In this document: in pieces, positions 11,201 to 24,165 of the stretch | How the letters are laid out: each line of letters begins with the position of its first letter | Position numbering within the stretch: the first letter of the stretch is position 1 | Assembly: GCA_037957365.1 (NCBI GenBank) | Contig: JARHVA010001924.1 | Span: forward strand, 1 to 64,000 | Direction of reading: 5' to 3' | DNA length: 64,000 bases | Origin: Torreya grandis | Lineage: Eukaryota; Streptophyta; Pinopsida; Cupressales; Taxaceae | The notes under the pieces: model-generated | What the model was told of the DNA's origin: nothing | Seen by the model: the letters and a program-made list of their open reading frames with translations, nothing else | Database searches by the model: none | Position numbers and translations under genes: made by a program

Positions 11201-11459
11201 ATATATATCCCTTTCCCCTTGTGTTTTATTAATTTCTCTCATACATAGCCAAAACATCTCTCATCCTCTAGATCTATACCCTATAACTCATTCTCTATTC
11301 TTATTTATCAATCTCAATGACTTCCATCCCCATATCTTCTACACCTATTCTCAAATTTGTCTACTGTAATCTTATTTGCCCAAAAATTTAAGGCTTATAT
11401 AATATAAAAACACTTATAGTGATTGGATTGATCGATGTTATCTGAGAGGCCTTATTTAC

Positions 11460-14062
11460 ATGCCCCACTATGAGATGGACACAAATTCACTAAACATTCT
11501 CATGTCTGGTTACAAAGCTTGTACTAGAGAGTTTTCTTTTAGCCTTAACTCTTAGACTATTAATTTTGGTACCACTCCTTTAAAGATAAATCAATTGTTA
11601 GGACTACCACACAAAAATGTCGAGCCTATGATCATGAAAGCATTTTTTTCTAATGAAGATAAAATTTTTCTTAAAAATCACATGGTTATAGATAAATCTA
11701 CCTCGATAGGTAATCTTTATCTTTTTTTCATTAATTAATATTCAATGTTTTATGTATGAAATTCAAAATCAAATGTTTTAATTATAGATTGAAAATAATT
11801 TTTTACTTCTATTGAAAGCATCGCTAATCATTCAAGAAGGGGTCTTTTAGTTCAAAATATAACAAATCCATATCTAGAATCCCTCATTGAATTTTTCTAA
11901 CTGAGGATTGTTTTACAGTGAAGACTTACATAAATCCCCTTTTGGCCTATAACATACATTATCCATTCTCTTGGAAGACAACAATTCGATTGGTGTGCAT
12001 TCATTTCCAACAAGATAAGAAATGATTTTGATTATGGCTTTAAAAGTGATAATTATAAATTTTTGTTTCTAATTATATATTAGGTTTATACTATGAGGTG
12101 TACCATGAGCTAAGGGGAAAAATTATTCCAAAAATATTGCATGAAAATATGATCTATTTTAGTGGCCCTTGAAGAGCTAGAGGTAAGTTTAAAGTGTAAT
12201 TTTAAGTCATTAAATTATCATGTTATTATCTTGTTACAATTCAAATTAATTATGTATGTTTCCTTGTAATATAATATAGAATATGTTTCCTAATCTAAAA
12301 GAGAAGCTACATAAATAAATATCATCTCATTGAGGGATCTAGGGATCCTTAGTCTGATAGGGATGTTGATAAATATTTTGGTGTGATGACACCATTGATA
12401 AGGAATAAGAAGATACAAATATCTATCTCTCCTACAATTGCACATCAGCTAGGCCCCTTAGACACATCTCTATCCTTAAATATAGGTTTAAAATTTGTAA
12501 AAATTTATTGAAATTTGATGTAAAAACAAAAAAAATAGAATTATTAATGTTTCATGTCATTTCAATGTGGCTTCTTACATTAGAAACATTGCCCATCAAC
12601 CTATGCAACATTTACCTCTCATGCAAGGTATTTGACTTCATGTTTGTAATTATGTTATTTTTATATTACATGAAATTCAATATATTAAATTGAATTTTTT
12701 ATTGTAGGATAATTTGAGTGTTTGATATAAATTAAAGGTTAAAATTTTCTTATAACACATCCATCACAACAAAACATATCTGTAACTCAGAGTATGGATC
12801 CTAAGTCTATTGTCTCTGACCTTCAGGTTAACTTAGTTTTAATTTTGATGATGTTTATTTATTTATTAGTGATGGAATTTCATATTGTAGGGAAATGTTT
12901 AGTGAACATTAATGTTACCTCCTCCCCCTCCCTCACACTATACAAACTAGGGGGAATAATTTACCAATGCTAATAGGTGGTAAGGTAATAATGCATATAA
13001 AACCCTTGAAATTCCCTAGTTTTTCTATGGGTAGAGTGTCTAGTGGTACCATGAAACTTTTATATAACATTGATATGGTGATGCTTTCCTTGAGGGTATT
13101 TATTCCATGCCTATAGATAGATTTATTGTGCATAATATCATTTAGGGATCTCAATTCTAGGCTCTAAAAAAATTATTTGGATGTGGTTCTTCTAGTTCAC
13201 CACCTAAACCATGTAATGATGAGGAACAATCTATTGATGAATTGACATCCTTTCCATTGAATAATCTTATTGAAGATTATGTTTTTACTTTGTTGGATGA
13301 CATTGTACAGATTGATTTGAAAGTTTTGAAATAGTGGGAGATTTGGGGAAAGGCTTTGGTAAAATAAATTAATGAGCATTATCATAACCATTCATAAAGA
13401 TATTCTCTATATTATTTGTTTCAAAATGATCATTCCAAAATTGACTTGTTAGTGAATTAAGCTAAATTGGGATCCATTTTTGTGGAAAATCTCTAGAATG
13501 ATGATATTATAGATGTTATGATTAATAGATTGAAAATTTTGAATGCATAGGCACATGCTTATTACAAAAAATGGGAAAGAGAACAAAACCTCTGTCGTCA
13601 CCTTGCCAATGTAAAGAGGGATAAATATTCAGTGAGTAATTAATTATTTATCTACTTTTTATCATAATTTTATAATTTTTATCTGAACAACTTTATTTTC
13701 CAAATAGCGGCCAAAATATAATAACCTCAAGAATGAAGCACAAGTACTGAATATTCATCTGGAAAAAGAATGGAAAAGCTTAAATGTAGCAATAGCATTT
13801 AAATAAAAACTTGTGTTAGTAAAAAAATATAATAACACATTGAGGAGGATAATCAAAGAACATGGAATGGATCTAAATTTTCTTTTGAAGAAGAAAATAG
13901 ATGTGGATCCCTCTATCCTATTGATAGGAGATGTAGTGCATGAAGAAAGGTAAATAATTGAAAATATTAATGCTACAACTGACGATATTTTTAGATAAGG
14001 TGTTTTACATTCAGATTCAAGGAAGGGGGAAGCTAAGGCAAAAACATCTATAGCTGAACAAT
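11460..14062 (+). pseudogene. Unidentified multi-exon companion gene
   Basis: Plus-strand segments look coding. One near 11,460-11,700 reads MPHYEMDTNSLNILMSGYKA, then INFGTTPLKINQLLGLPHKN; it faintly recalls the N-terminal pattern of plant mobile domain or DUF1985 proteins. A middle part near 11,940-12,180 includes QQFDWCAFISNKI. A helical, charged C-terminal part at 13,190-13,980 includes NDEEQSIDELTSFPLNNLIE, HAYYKKWEREQNLCRHLANV and LLKKKIDVDPSILLIGDVV. An intron at 13,632-13,707 (GTGAGT...AG, 76 nt) joins KRDKYS to PKYNNLKNEAQVLN in frame. Stops and gaps indicate decay. It converges on the transposase and lies inside the same putative element, so it may have moved with it. I do not assign a function. 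Confidence 0.5.
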
Positions 14063-14147
14063 GAACTATAACTCATGTGGAATGATATATATTCAGTGCA
14101 TGTATCTCTATTTAATGAAAATGGGTCAAAGAATTTGTAATTGATGT

Positions 14148-14510
14148 TTTTATATATGTTATGTTAAAACTTGAAACTTGAAACTTTGAAATTTAATATT
14201 ATAAATTAAAGTTTACAAATTTAAATATAAGTATTTTTTTCCTATTTATTTTAGGCATTTTATCAATGACAAGTTTATTTTTTGCATATTTATATATGTT
14301 ATGTTGAAACTGGAAACATTATAAATTAAAGTTTACAAGATCAAATTTAATTATCTATTTCTCTTTTATTATGTGCATTTTATCCATTACAAGTTTATTC
14401 TATGGATTTTTATATATGTTATGTTGAAACTAGAATGTTTATACTATAAATTAAAGTTTGAAAATTTAAATATAAGTCTTTGTTCTATTAATTTCAGATA
14501 TTTACTACTT
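14148..14510. repeat. Three-copy tandem repeat, about 120-140 bp
   Basis: Three tandem copies begin with TATATATGTTATGTTGAAAC-like sequence at 14,151, 14,291 and 14,411. Each continues with TATAAATTAAAGTTTACAA, AATATAAGT or similar, and TTTATTxxAGGCATTTTATC. They lie between the 3' ends of the two convergent genes. Confidence 0.85.
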
Positions 14511-14877
14511 AAGATGTATAGTGATAATATCAAAATTAATTGATGTATAATATTTACAACTACATGAAATGATGAAATAATAAATTCATGTTTTGAAATA
14601 TATATTTTTCATACATATAACATGAAAATATTCTTTAACAAAGTTTGAATTTTAAACAATTGCAATATAACACAACTATTTTAAAATAATACAATAACAT
14701 AATTTATGAATTCTTTTAATTTACATAATAGAAATTTTTACATGATTTATGATACAAATAATAATATAAAAATCAATTATAGAATTGAAATTTGAAGGTT
14801 ACATACTAATATTTAGGTAGCCAAAATAGTTACTGAGGAACACTTTCTTCGTAATTATCTTTTGTACATTTTATATC

Positions 14878-17758
14878 TTATGCAAATAAAATATCAAAAT
14901 GTAGATTAGTTGTGTCATTTGTTGTATTGGTAAATCCTCTTATTTTATTAAAAAAATTCCAAATTTGAAGTGCTCTATCATAGGGAACTACATCTACTGG
15001 ATAATGTGAAACATACAATCTCAAACATGTGTCTAAATTTTTGTCCAATATGTTATGAAGTTTTGATTTAAAAAAAGATAATGCACTAAAGACTCTTTCA
15101 TAGTCCACAAAGCCCAAAATCATTATTTGGTACAGTTCACACAATCAAAAATATTCACTTATATATTCCTGTAGGATGGTACTAGGATATAGTTTTTTCA
15201 AGAGCCTTGTAATAGCACCACTTTTAGTTGGCTCCTTTAGACACTTGTATTGATCAATTATTATGAATCTGAAATGGGTAGACTATGTTCTCAATAAATA
15301 TTTTCACTAAAGACATGGAGGTTCAACTCCATTGATATCTATAGACTTCAAAAAAAATTTAATAAGAGTGCCCATGTATCTAAGAAATACATTACTAATT
15401 TGTTCTTTGCCATCCTCAGCTCTCCAAAATATGGGATTCACCACTGCTATGGATTTAAGCAACTCATCCATTTGAAACTTTTCTCCAATTTATGTAAGCA
15501 ATATATCCTTCATCCATGTTTCCATTATCATGGTTTCATAAAGAATATGTGTTACATGGACTTCTTCAATTTTTGATCCTGTATAATCAACTCATTTTTG
15601 TAATGTGTACAGTAGTATTTCCTTTTCATTCAAAAATATAAAAAGATGATCATGAATATTGAATTTCAAATAGAATTTTGGATCCTTAATATTTTTTAAA
15701 GTTTGTCAACTATAAAAAATAGGAAGCTTAAAACTATTTTGCCCCGAGTACAAGACATCAAGAGATTGACAAACCCATTTTCTCAAATGTGTGTGTGTGT
15801 ATCTTGAGAATGTTTCATAAAATAATTTATTTTGTTCAACATTGGGAGAATACCACATAGTGTTAAAATCATTTCCAAATCTATTAAATAGTTCAATAGA
15901 TCCTTTGCCTTGTCAAATTCCATATGGTATTTAAACATAAAACCTACCAGTGATGGATATTCTTTAAAAATTCTACATGCAGGCTCATACATGGAAATCC
16001 ATCTTATATCATTATATTTTATAATATTTTTACCATTGGTAACCCCAATTTTAAATTTATGAAACTTTAATAACCTTATAGGACTACTTGACATATAAAT
16101 GTGTAAATCACAGATAAGTTCCTGCACTTTTACAACATTTTCAAACATACTTATAATTTTATATGCAAGATTCATTTTGTGGGCCATGAAATGAATTGAA
16201 ATCATATATAGGTTAATTATTTTCTATATTAAAACACATAAACCATTTCTATTTCCTTGCATTACTAATGCACCATCAGCTCCAACACATACCAGCTTCA
16301 TAACTATAACATAATTATCCATCTCAGTAATATCCTTCAAATTAAAAATAATTAACTTGAAAAAGTTTTTTGCATTGAAATTTTCAACCATTTTATGTAT
16401 AGCTAACAAATGAGGTGTCCTTAAAGTTTTCTCAAAAGTGTAAACATGGATACAAACCCATCCTGTGTTGTTAATTTTTGTGACCTCATTAATGGACATT
16501 GATATAAATCTTACATTTTTAACTTTTTCTTTCAAATCTTCCTTTTCAATCATCGCAAGACATTTTGCCATGTCCCAAACACTGCCATCTAACCAATATG
16601 ATTATGGAATGTTATAAAGTCGATTATGTTGAAACAAAATTTTATAATATAAAAATTTAGATATAGGTCTACCTTTTTTGAGAATATGATAGATCATTGC
16701 GAACTATATTTTTTTATATGTTGATTCAACTCAATAACTTTTCCTATTTGAGTTTTAATTGTTCCTCCTTTATCAAAAAAATGTCACATATGTTTCTAAA
16801 TTTTTATACTCTATTGCATATCTCACATGCATGTATTCATTGTCATCTTTCCATATATGATATTTTTTAATTTGTCCATCTTTTTCAATGGACACATAAA
16901 CTTTACCACAATGTTTCTCAATTGTGTCTAGCTTAAGTTGTATTTTGTGGTCCTTTCCTAATTTTCAAGAACATATTGTGCATTTACATTCAGTTGGGGT
17001 ATCAACACTATTTTCTAGCTCTATTAGTTCAATGAAAGGAAATTTTGCTGCCCAGTCAAACTTAAAAGACCTTGCAATTGTCCATCTACTTCTATTTCTT
17101 CCCATAAAATTTTGAGTACTTTCATCTAATATATTGATATCATCATCTAGAATGTCCTCAAGTCTCTTCTTCATTGGTATAAGTTGGGGATTTTTATTTG
17201 CCACAGATGTTGTTTTTTGAGATGTATAAGTTTATTTTAATGCTTGTATCATAGCATTTGGTCTATCATTCACCATAGCCATGCCATATTCAAGTATGTC
17301 TTCAAGTGGTGGCATGTCATCATCAAAAATATATTCAAATGGTGAAATAATATTGTGATTAAATAGGTCATTTGGAAAACCACACTCAATAGAGGGATCT
17401 ACATGTATAATATATTTTGATATTATCCTTCAAATTTTAAATAATAGTTATTACAAATAAATAAATAAATTCTACATATCATTTATTACTTGTATTTTAT
17501 GTGGATGTAGGTTGGATTTTCTTGGTTGTTCTTATTGGATGCCCAAAATAAGATAATATTTTTTGTCATTGATAATTTACCTAATTTCTTACCTATATCA
17601 CCAGATGAACTTGAATTTTTTTTCTAGACAAGTTGTGTCCTACCACTTCAACACTGTGTAGATAGTCATCCTTTCTATGTGGCCACTGATTAGAGTCGCT
17701 ATAGATGTGAATCACTACCAAGTACTTCAATTTATTTACCAACACTTGCAGACGTCAT
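14878..17758 (-). pseudogene. hAT-superfamily transposase relic
   Basis: Minus-strand blocks follow the order of a hAT transposase-like protein. The N-terminal exon begins MTSASVGK (17,758). A 194-nt intron (17,399-17,592, GTAAGA...AG) leads in phase into a second exon starting PSIECGFPNDLFN. RSRWTIARSFKFDWAAKFPF and ECKCTICS form a Cys-containing N-terminal module; SMSINEVTKINNTGWVCIHV, VCVGADGALVMQG, HFMAHKMNLAYKI and RWISMYEPA form the RNase H-like catalytic region. A degenerate middle contains FWRAED, and the end is ERVFSALSFFKSKLHNIL then CLRLYVSHYPVD, the C-terminal hAT dimerisation region. It would excise and reinsert the element. Frameshifts at about 16,215 and 15,780 and several stops inactivate it. 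Array B begins about 55 bp upstream of the start codon. Confidence 0.88.
17399..17592 (-). other. Predicted intron in the hAT transposase relic
   Basis: On the minus strand the donor ATAG/GTAAGAAA and the acceptor CATGTAG/ATCCC join exon 1 (phase 1) to the PSIECGFP exon in frame. The interior is AT-rich, as expected for a plant intron. Confidence 0.55.
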
Positions 17759-17811
17759 TTCTGTCCCCATGGATATAATCCATTTTACCTAGTCACAACA
17801 AAAACTTGGGG

Positions 17812-18470
17812 ATGATATCTAGACCCTATGGATGTTGTCTAGTCTATCTGGCCATCATCTATATTCTATAAAAGACATCTAGAGTCTATTGACATCATTC
17901 ATGCTATCTATTCACCATCTAAGCCACGTGGATAATATCTAGACTTTGTAGATGACATCTAGTCTATCTGGTCACTATCTTGAGGTTGTGGATAGTGTCT
18001 AGAACTTGTATATGCCATCTAGGTTGTCTAATCACCATCTTGACTCTATAGATGATGTCAAATTCCTATGGATGCCATCTAAGTTATTTGGTCACTATAT
18101 AGACTCTATGGATGATGTTTATAACTTATAAATTCTATCTATATTGTTTAGCCATTGTCTAGAATATGTAGAAGACATCCAAACCCTGTAGATGCCATCC
18201 AGGCTATCTAATCATTGTCTAAAGTTTTTGAATGGCATATTGATGTTATATACACCGTCTAGGTTATGTGGTTATCATCCAGGTCTAGTAGATGGTGTCA
18301 AGATCCTATAGATGTCATATAGTCTATATAGCCACCATTTAAACATCGTAGGTGAAATCTAGACCTTATGGACATTGATTAATATATCTAGATATATTTT
18401 AGACCCTTTAGATAGTGCCCAAACCTTATGGATGTATTCTAGTTATATTCACTATATATGGCCTATTATT
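17812..18470. repeat. 20-bp minisatellite array B with 60-bp higher-order period
   Basis: About 32 tandem 20-bp units, clearly related to array A. Many follow a three-unit cycle: TAGACTCTATGGATGATGTC, then an AACCTTATAGATGCCATC-like unit, then TAGGCTATCTGGTCACCATC. The cycle recurs about every 60 bp from 17,830 to 18,360, then decays. It lies immediately upstream of the transposase start. Confidence 0.9.
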
Positions 18471-18490
18471 GCCACCCTACCATGGATTCC

Positions 18491-19775
18491 ATATAGTCTT
18501 TTAGGTATGGGTTGAATTTTTGATCTTGATTATCCATAAAATATATTATATTAAGATATGCCATCTGTGGTATATAATATATATTAGTGAAATAGTGTAG
18601 AATGTCATTCTATGACATGACACTTTATAGTCAAAATTGTGTAGTTAGTTGTCAATGGTAGGTGAGCTAAACTCTAAATTGTATATACAACCAAAAACAT
18701 TTGAAAACCTAATTCTCTTTTCAAATCCAAAAATAACAAAATATAGATTTTAGAAAATAGAATATTCATGAATTCATGAAGATTCACCACTAAAAAAACC
18801 CTATCTAACATGTTATGTTTGACTTTGTTATATAAGGCTTTCCAACACTTAATAAATTTTTGGGTAGTTCTAGATTCTACCTATTTACAATTAATGAAAT
18901 GGGCCAAACTATTTTTTAATGAAGATCATTTGTTTGAAATTCTTGATCCAAGGAACTAACTAAATAATCTAATATAAAGATAGTATTATACTTAGGTTGA
19001 TTGCACCAATTTGGAGAATCACCTGAAAAAATTTTGTCTAGAAGTTTGGTCATAGTGAAGGTATTTAGCTTATTAATCCAATATTTATAAAGGTTACCAA
19101 AATATTTCAAATGCAAACCATGATTAGTATATGTATTATATATGATACTGGGAATGAAACCTCTATGTATATGTTTTCAATTTTAGAAATTAATGTTTCA
19201 TTTTGAATATGTTTGATGACTTTATTAAGAATTGGGGGTTGAGGAATAATATTATCATGTGCATCTCTAAGGGTGGGGGGCACATTTGGGTTTTAAACTC
19301 CACATTGAGGTTTTTTAAGAAGAATTTTTAATTACAAGAGTTGATTTTTCATATGCATCATTTAATTGGCATTGTTAGTTTGAAATGTATCCATTTGATT
19401 CATGGATTGCAATAATTTTTTATTAGTATTGAGAGTTTTTTTACTAAAAGAGGTAGTTTGAGATGCACTAGTGGTGGTATTAACATGAGTAATAAAAAGA
19501 GTGGTTTGAATAGGTCCACTAGAGGAAATACATGCCATCGTAGTGCATATTGGAGGCAAGGTGGAATAATAAAGAAGAGGAGAAGTTATGTATTGACTTT
19601 CTTGGAATACTATAGAAATGGTATGTGTAGGTGAAGGGGGATATCTTATGTGGGGTCCCATTATGAGGTTATAAATCACCATATAATCCTTGCCTCGATG
19701 TTTTAGGTTTCTATTAATAAATAAAATCATTTCAAAAAAATATTCAAGGTCACTCTCATCCTCAACAATAAGCAT
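18491..19775 (-). pseudogene. Gypsy gag-region relic, upstream half
   Basis: The longest open stretch (19,775-19,362) begins MLIVEDESDLEYFFEMILFI, continues NRNLKHRGKDYMVIYNLIMG and is Ser/Thr-rich towards its end. Downstream are VPPTLRDAHDNIIPQPPILN in another frame, then HLKYFGNLYKYWINKLNTFT and YNTIFILDYLVSSLDQEFQ (19,090-18,930), and MDNQDQKFNPYLKDYMES (about 18,540) at the edge of the hAT insertion. I do not recognise a named domain. Strand and position upstream of a gypsy protease relic suggest Gag or an N-terminal extension; a non-retroelement gene is possible. Frameshifts and stops make it non-functional. Confidence 0.45.
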
Positions 19776-20029
19776 GTGTAGAGGAAAGATAAAAGGGTCA
19801 ATAGGTTAAGAAATAAGGAGTGAGTTTTAATCTATTATTCTAGTGGTAATGTGAATATTGTATTATCTTGGTTGTTAATAATATTAAATTGAGATCTGGG
19901 AGCTTTATGTGAGTTATTCAAAGTTATCATACCCTGTTGTGTTCTCTATTTATAATTATCAAAGATATAATACATGAAGGAAGGTTTGATTAGGAATTGA
20001 ATTAGTCTATCCAAGGAAATTAAAATACA

Positions 20030-20323
20030 AAAAATCAACTATATTGGGTAATTAGTAAAGTAGAATAGTTAAAGTTATAAAAAACTATTCAATGTAGTTT
20101 ATTAACTAGAATGTTTAAGAAACATACAATATCAAATAATGTGATGCAATATGGTGGAAAGTAAGGATATAATATAGAAGTGAACTATGTCAAAATGTTT
20201 GTTCAATTACACAAATGAGAGATAATTAATAAACTTTATCTAGTTAGTCAATATAGTTTATTCTGAGAGGATTGAAAATAATAGAAAATAGACTAGGTCA
20301 ATTTGATTGATGTAGTTTGTAGG
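20030..20323. repeat. Palindromic array P2, left part
   Basis: Five or six diverged units of the ACTATATCA...TGATATAGT family (for example AACTTTATC...AGTCAATATAGTTT near 20,230 and ACTAGGTCAATTTGATTGAT then GTAGTTT near 20,292). The array continues on the far side of the gypsy insertion at 31,068. Confidence 0.75.
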
Positions 20324-21128
20324 ATAAATGCCACATCCTAATTTCTCTCTAAGCTAAATAACTTGTTTAATTTATGGATTATTATGGTTGATTACTTGAT
20401 TAGATAATATTTTATTAATCTTGATGACATATGCTTATTATGGGATAGTTTGTGTTGCTTAATTTACATTATTAGTTGATATGAGTTAGTAGTACTTTTA
20501 TGTTTAATTTATAGTAATCATGTTTGATTATTTTACATCAATATTTTATGGATATAATGATTATTAGAGATAACTACCTTCATTGGCATGAGGTGGATGT
20601 ATGACACATTCTTCCATCAGATCATGATGGAGGGAGAGTATCATCAGATAGTGTGGTTAGATGGAGACATTGGGGGTCGATAAAGAACGAATCTAGAAAC
20701 CCTTATACACACCACTTAGAGTATTATGTATTTTAATTGTTTGATATGTATTAACATAACATGTTTTGTGTACTTTTATTTAGAATATTATTAGTATGAT
20801 TTTTTTTAAAATCTCAATTGAATGATTATGATCGTGTTGATTGTTAAACATTATTTCACTAATTTTGTGATCTTACGTAACTCATCTCGTTTGGCTAAAC
20901 AAAAGAATTGGTTTTTGGTTACTATATCTTTACCTTATTAAGTTTGGACTAAATAGTAAAATATTATGATGTTTTGAAAGACTCATTAATCGCTACTTGA
21001 ACTATAAGAGTTAATAATAATTGAAGATTATCATTATGATAACTATATTATAATGTTGAAAGATAATAACATTGGTTTATAAGGATTGTATTGGATTAAC
21101 TATTTGTTTAATTATTTATATTCATATA

Positions 21129-21131
<3 letters not shown>

Positions 21132-21176
<45 letters not shown>
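21132..21176. repeat. (AT)n microsatellite
   Basis: About 22 AT units immediately before the first copy of the 1.3-kb duplication. Confidence 0.95.
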
Positions 21177-21177
<1 letters not shown>

Positions 21178-21709
21178 TAACATTAATTACTGAATGATTT
21201 TAGAAATCATTATAATTATTATGTTATGGATAACATCTAATGTAAACTCTAAGTCTTGTTATGCATAATTTCATTTCAAAAGTTATATGATTTTATTTTG
21301 TTAGTCATAGCATGGGGAAATAATTTGGATATAATTTGGTTTAAAAAACTTGCATAGAATACAAGGATTATTTGACTTATATGACTTGGGGTGGTTGATG
21401 ATGGTTTGATCATTGCCATGCAGATTTGATAAAGGAGTACAATATGATTTATTAAGGATTTGTGGAGAATCATCAAGAATGATTAGGTAAATAATCACTC
21501 AAGTGATATTTGAGAGGATATTATGAAGTTTATTATGTTTTGAATGGAAGTAGACTATGAGCTATCTAGGCATGCAGATTTGGAATGATGAATATTGACC
21601 ATTAATGATAGAGTAGTGGAGGAAAATGGAAGTTGGAAAAATAAATAAAAGAGGAGTGCGGGATGTGAATCAACACATGACATAGAAAGGACAACTCACA
21701 AAATTCTTA

Positions 21710-21976
21710 GTGGAGAAGGTAGAATGTGAAGAAGAGGTGAATAATTACAAAAAAATAATTTTGCGTAGCTACCTTGGACATTCGTATGTTCACCTAGTTG
21801 GTCTTGTAATTAAATTTCTTGATAAAATAATGAATGGGTTTTTATCTAAATATATGGTTGCTATTTTTTATTTGGTTAAATCATTAGAAAAACTGGGTTG
21901 TATGTGGATCCTTGTGGAAGGCTTGACCTCCACAAAACCCCACATTCAAACCAAGGTAACTTGGGAGATGGGGTAG
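21710..21976 (+). CDS. Hypothetical 88-residue frame, copy 1
   Basis: An open frame beginning MEKVECEEEVNNYK and ending TKVTWEMG. It lies in copy 1 of the 1.3-kb tandem duplication. I recognise no domain, and no promoter or splice context is evident. The middle (YVHLVGLVIKFLDKIMNGF) is hydrophobic and could be one membrane segment. The second copy is the same length and about 80% identical. Retention in both copies may be chance, since only two copies exist; I would not call it a functional gene on this evidence. Confidence 0.25.
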   Translation: MEKVECEEEVNNYKKIILRSYLGHSYVHLVGLVIKFLDKIMNGFLSKYMVAIFYLVKSLEKLGCMWILVEGLTSTKPHIQTKVTWEMG

Positions 21977-22230
21977 AGATAGAGATGTTTATTATTAGGT
22001 TATAAAATGATCTATCCTACACATCTCTATCCTTTAGGAAATATTTTTTCTTTAAATTAAGATTACCTTGATGGGTATATGAGTAGTATGGCTCGTAATA
22101 GTTAATTCAAACTAGATTATTATTTAGGGCATATGAGAATATAGAATGAGACAAGTTAACTTGTATAAACATTTGACTACCAAATCAAATTGAACTTTTG
22201 GATTTAGGGTATGGGTTTTTAAGGATTTTA

Positions 22231-22239
22231 CACACACAC

Positions 22240-22336
<97 letters not shown>

Positions 22337-22414
22337 CTATATAGTCCATTAAAAACTAATTAAGTATATAATCATACTCATATATATACACACACACCCA
22401 CACACACACACACA
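22231..22414. repeat. (CA)n microsatellites, copy 1
   Basis: A long CA run at about 22,231-22,335 with one early AA interruption, and a shorter run at about 22,388-22,414. Confidence 0.95.
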
Positions 22415-23035
22415 TAAAAAATTATATGTAACCTATATATTTATTTAAATGATGGTGTATGTTTATATACATATATATAATTGGATATATTAACATTAAT
22501 TACCGAATTATTTTAGAAATCATTATAATTATTATGTTATGGATAACATCTAATGTAAACTCTAAGTCTTGTTATGCATAATTTCATTTCAAAAGTTATA
22601 TGATTTGATTTTGTTAGTCATTTCATGGGGAAATAATATGGATATCATCTGGTTTAAAAAACTTGCATAGAATATAAGGATTATTTGACTTATATGACTT
22701 GGGGTGGTTGATGATGGTTTGATCATTGCCATGCAAATTTGATAAAGGAATAAAATATAATTTATTAAGGATTTGTGGAGAATCATCGAGAATGATTAGG
22801 TAAATAATCACTCATTGAATTCAATTAAGTGACATTTGAGAGGAGATTATGGAGTTTATTATGTTTTGAATGGAAGTAGACTATGAGCTATCTAGGCATG
22901 CAGATTTAGAATGATGAATATTGACCATTAATGATAGAGTAGTGGAGGAAAATAGAAGTTGGAAAAATAAATAAAAGAGGAGTGGGGGATGTGAATCAAC
23001 ATACAACATAGAGAGGACAACTCACAACATTCTTA

Positions 23036-23302
23036 GTGGAGAAGGTAGAAGGTGAAGAAGAGGTGAATAATTACAAAGAAGGAATTTTGCATAGCTACTT
23101 TAGAAATTTGTATGTTCACCTGGTTGGCCTTATAATTAAATTTCTTGATAAAATAATGAATGGGTTTTTCTTTGAATATATGGTAACTATTTTTTCTTTG
23201 GTTAAATCATTAGAAAAACTGGGTTGTATGTGGATCCTTGTGGAAGGCTTGACCTCCACAGAACCCCACAATCAAACCAAGGTAACTTGGGAGATGGGGT
23301 AG
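23036..23302 (+). CDS. Hypothetical 88-residue frame, copy 2
   Basis: The duplicate of the frame at 21,710-21,976: same start (MEKVEGEEEVNNYK), same end (TKVTWEMG), same length, about 18 substitutions and no indel or stop. It is embedded in the second copy of the tandem duplication. No family is recognised. It is listed because the frame is preserved in both copies, not because expression is supported. Confidence 0.25.
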   Translation: MEKVEGEEEVNNYKEGILHSYFRNLYVHLVGLIIKFLDKIMNGFFFEYMVTIFSLVKSLEKLGCMWILVEGLTSTEPHNQTKVTWEMG

Positions 23303-23550
23303 AGATAGAGATGTTTATTATTAGGTTATCAAATGATCTATCCTACACATCTCTATCCTTAAGGAAATATTTGTTCATTAAATTAAGATTACCTTGATGG
23401 GTATATGAGTAGTATGGCTCGTAATAGTTAATTCAAACTAGATTATTATTTAGGGCATATGAGAATAAAGAATGAGTTAAGTCAACTTGTACAAACATTT
23501 GACTACAAAATCAAATTGAAATTTTGGATTTAGGATGTGGGTTTTTAAGG

Positions 23551-24165
<615 letters not shown>

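Larger units (their letters stand above)
10343..18482. mobile_element. hAT-type DNA transposon with companion gene and terminal 20-bp arrays
   Basis: The unit contains a hAT transposase relic (-), a convergent unidentified multi-exon gene (+), a 3-copy tandem repeat between their 3' ends, and a 20-bp minisatellite array near each end in the same orientation. TGGATTCC occurs at 10,335-10,342 and 18,483-18,490, giving the 8-bp duplication expected of hAT elements. The right end GCCACCCTACCA, read in reverse (TGGTAGGGTGGC), resembles hAT termini and weakly matches the left end AAAGAGTGTC. The duplication was found by looking near the array edges, so chance is not excluded. Support comes from the flanks: both carry minus-strand relic coding, and the joined empty site is open through MESKFKTP. 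The length of 8.1 kb is large for a hAT element. Confidence 0.65.
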
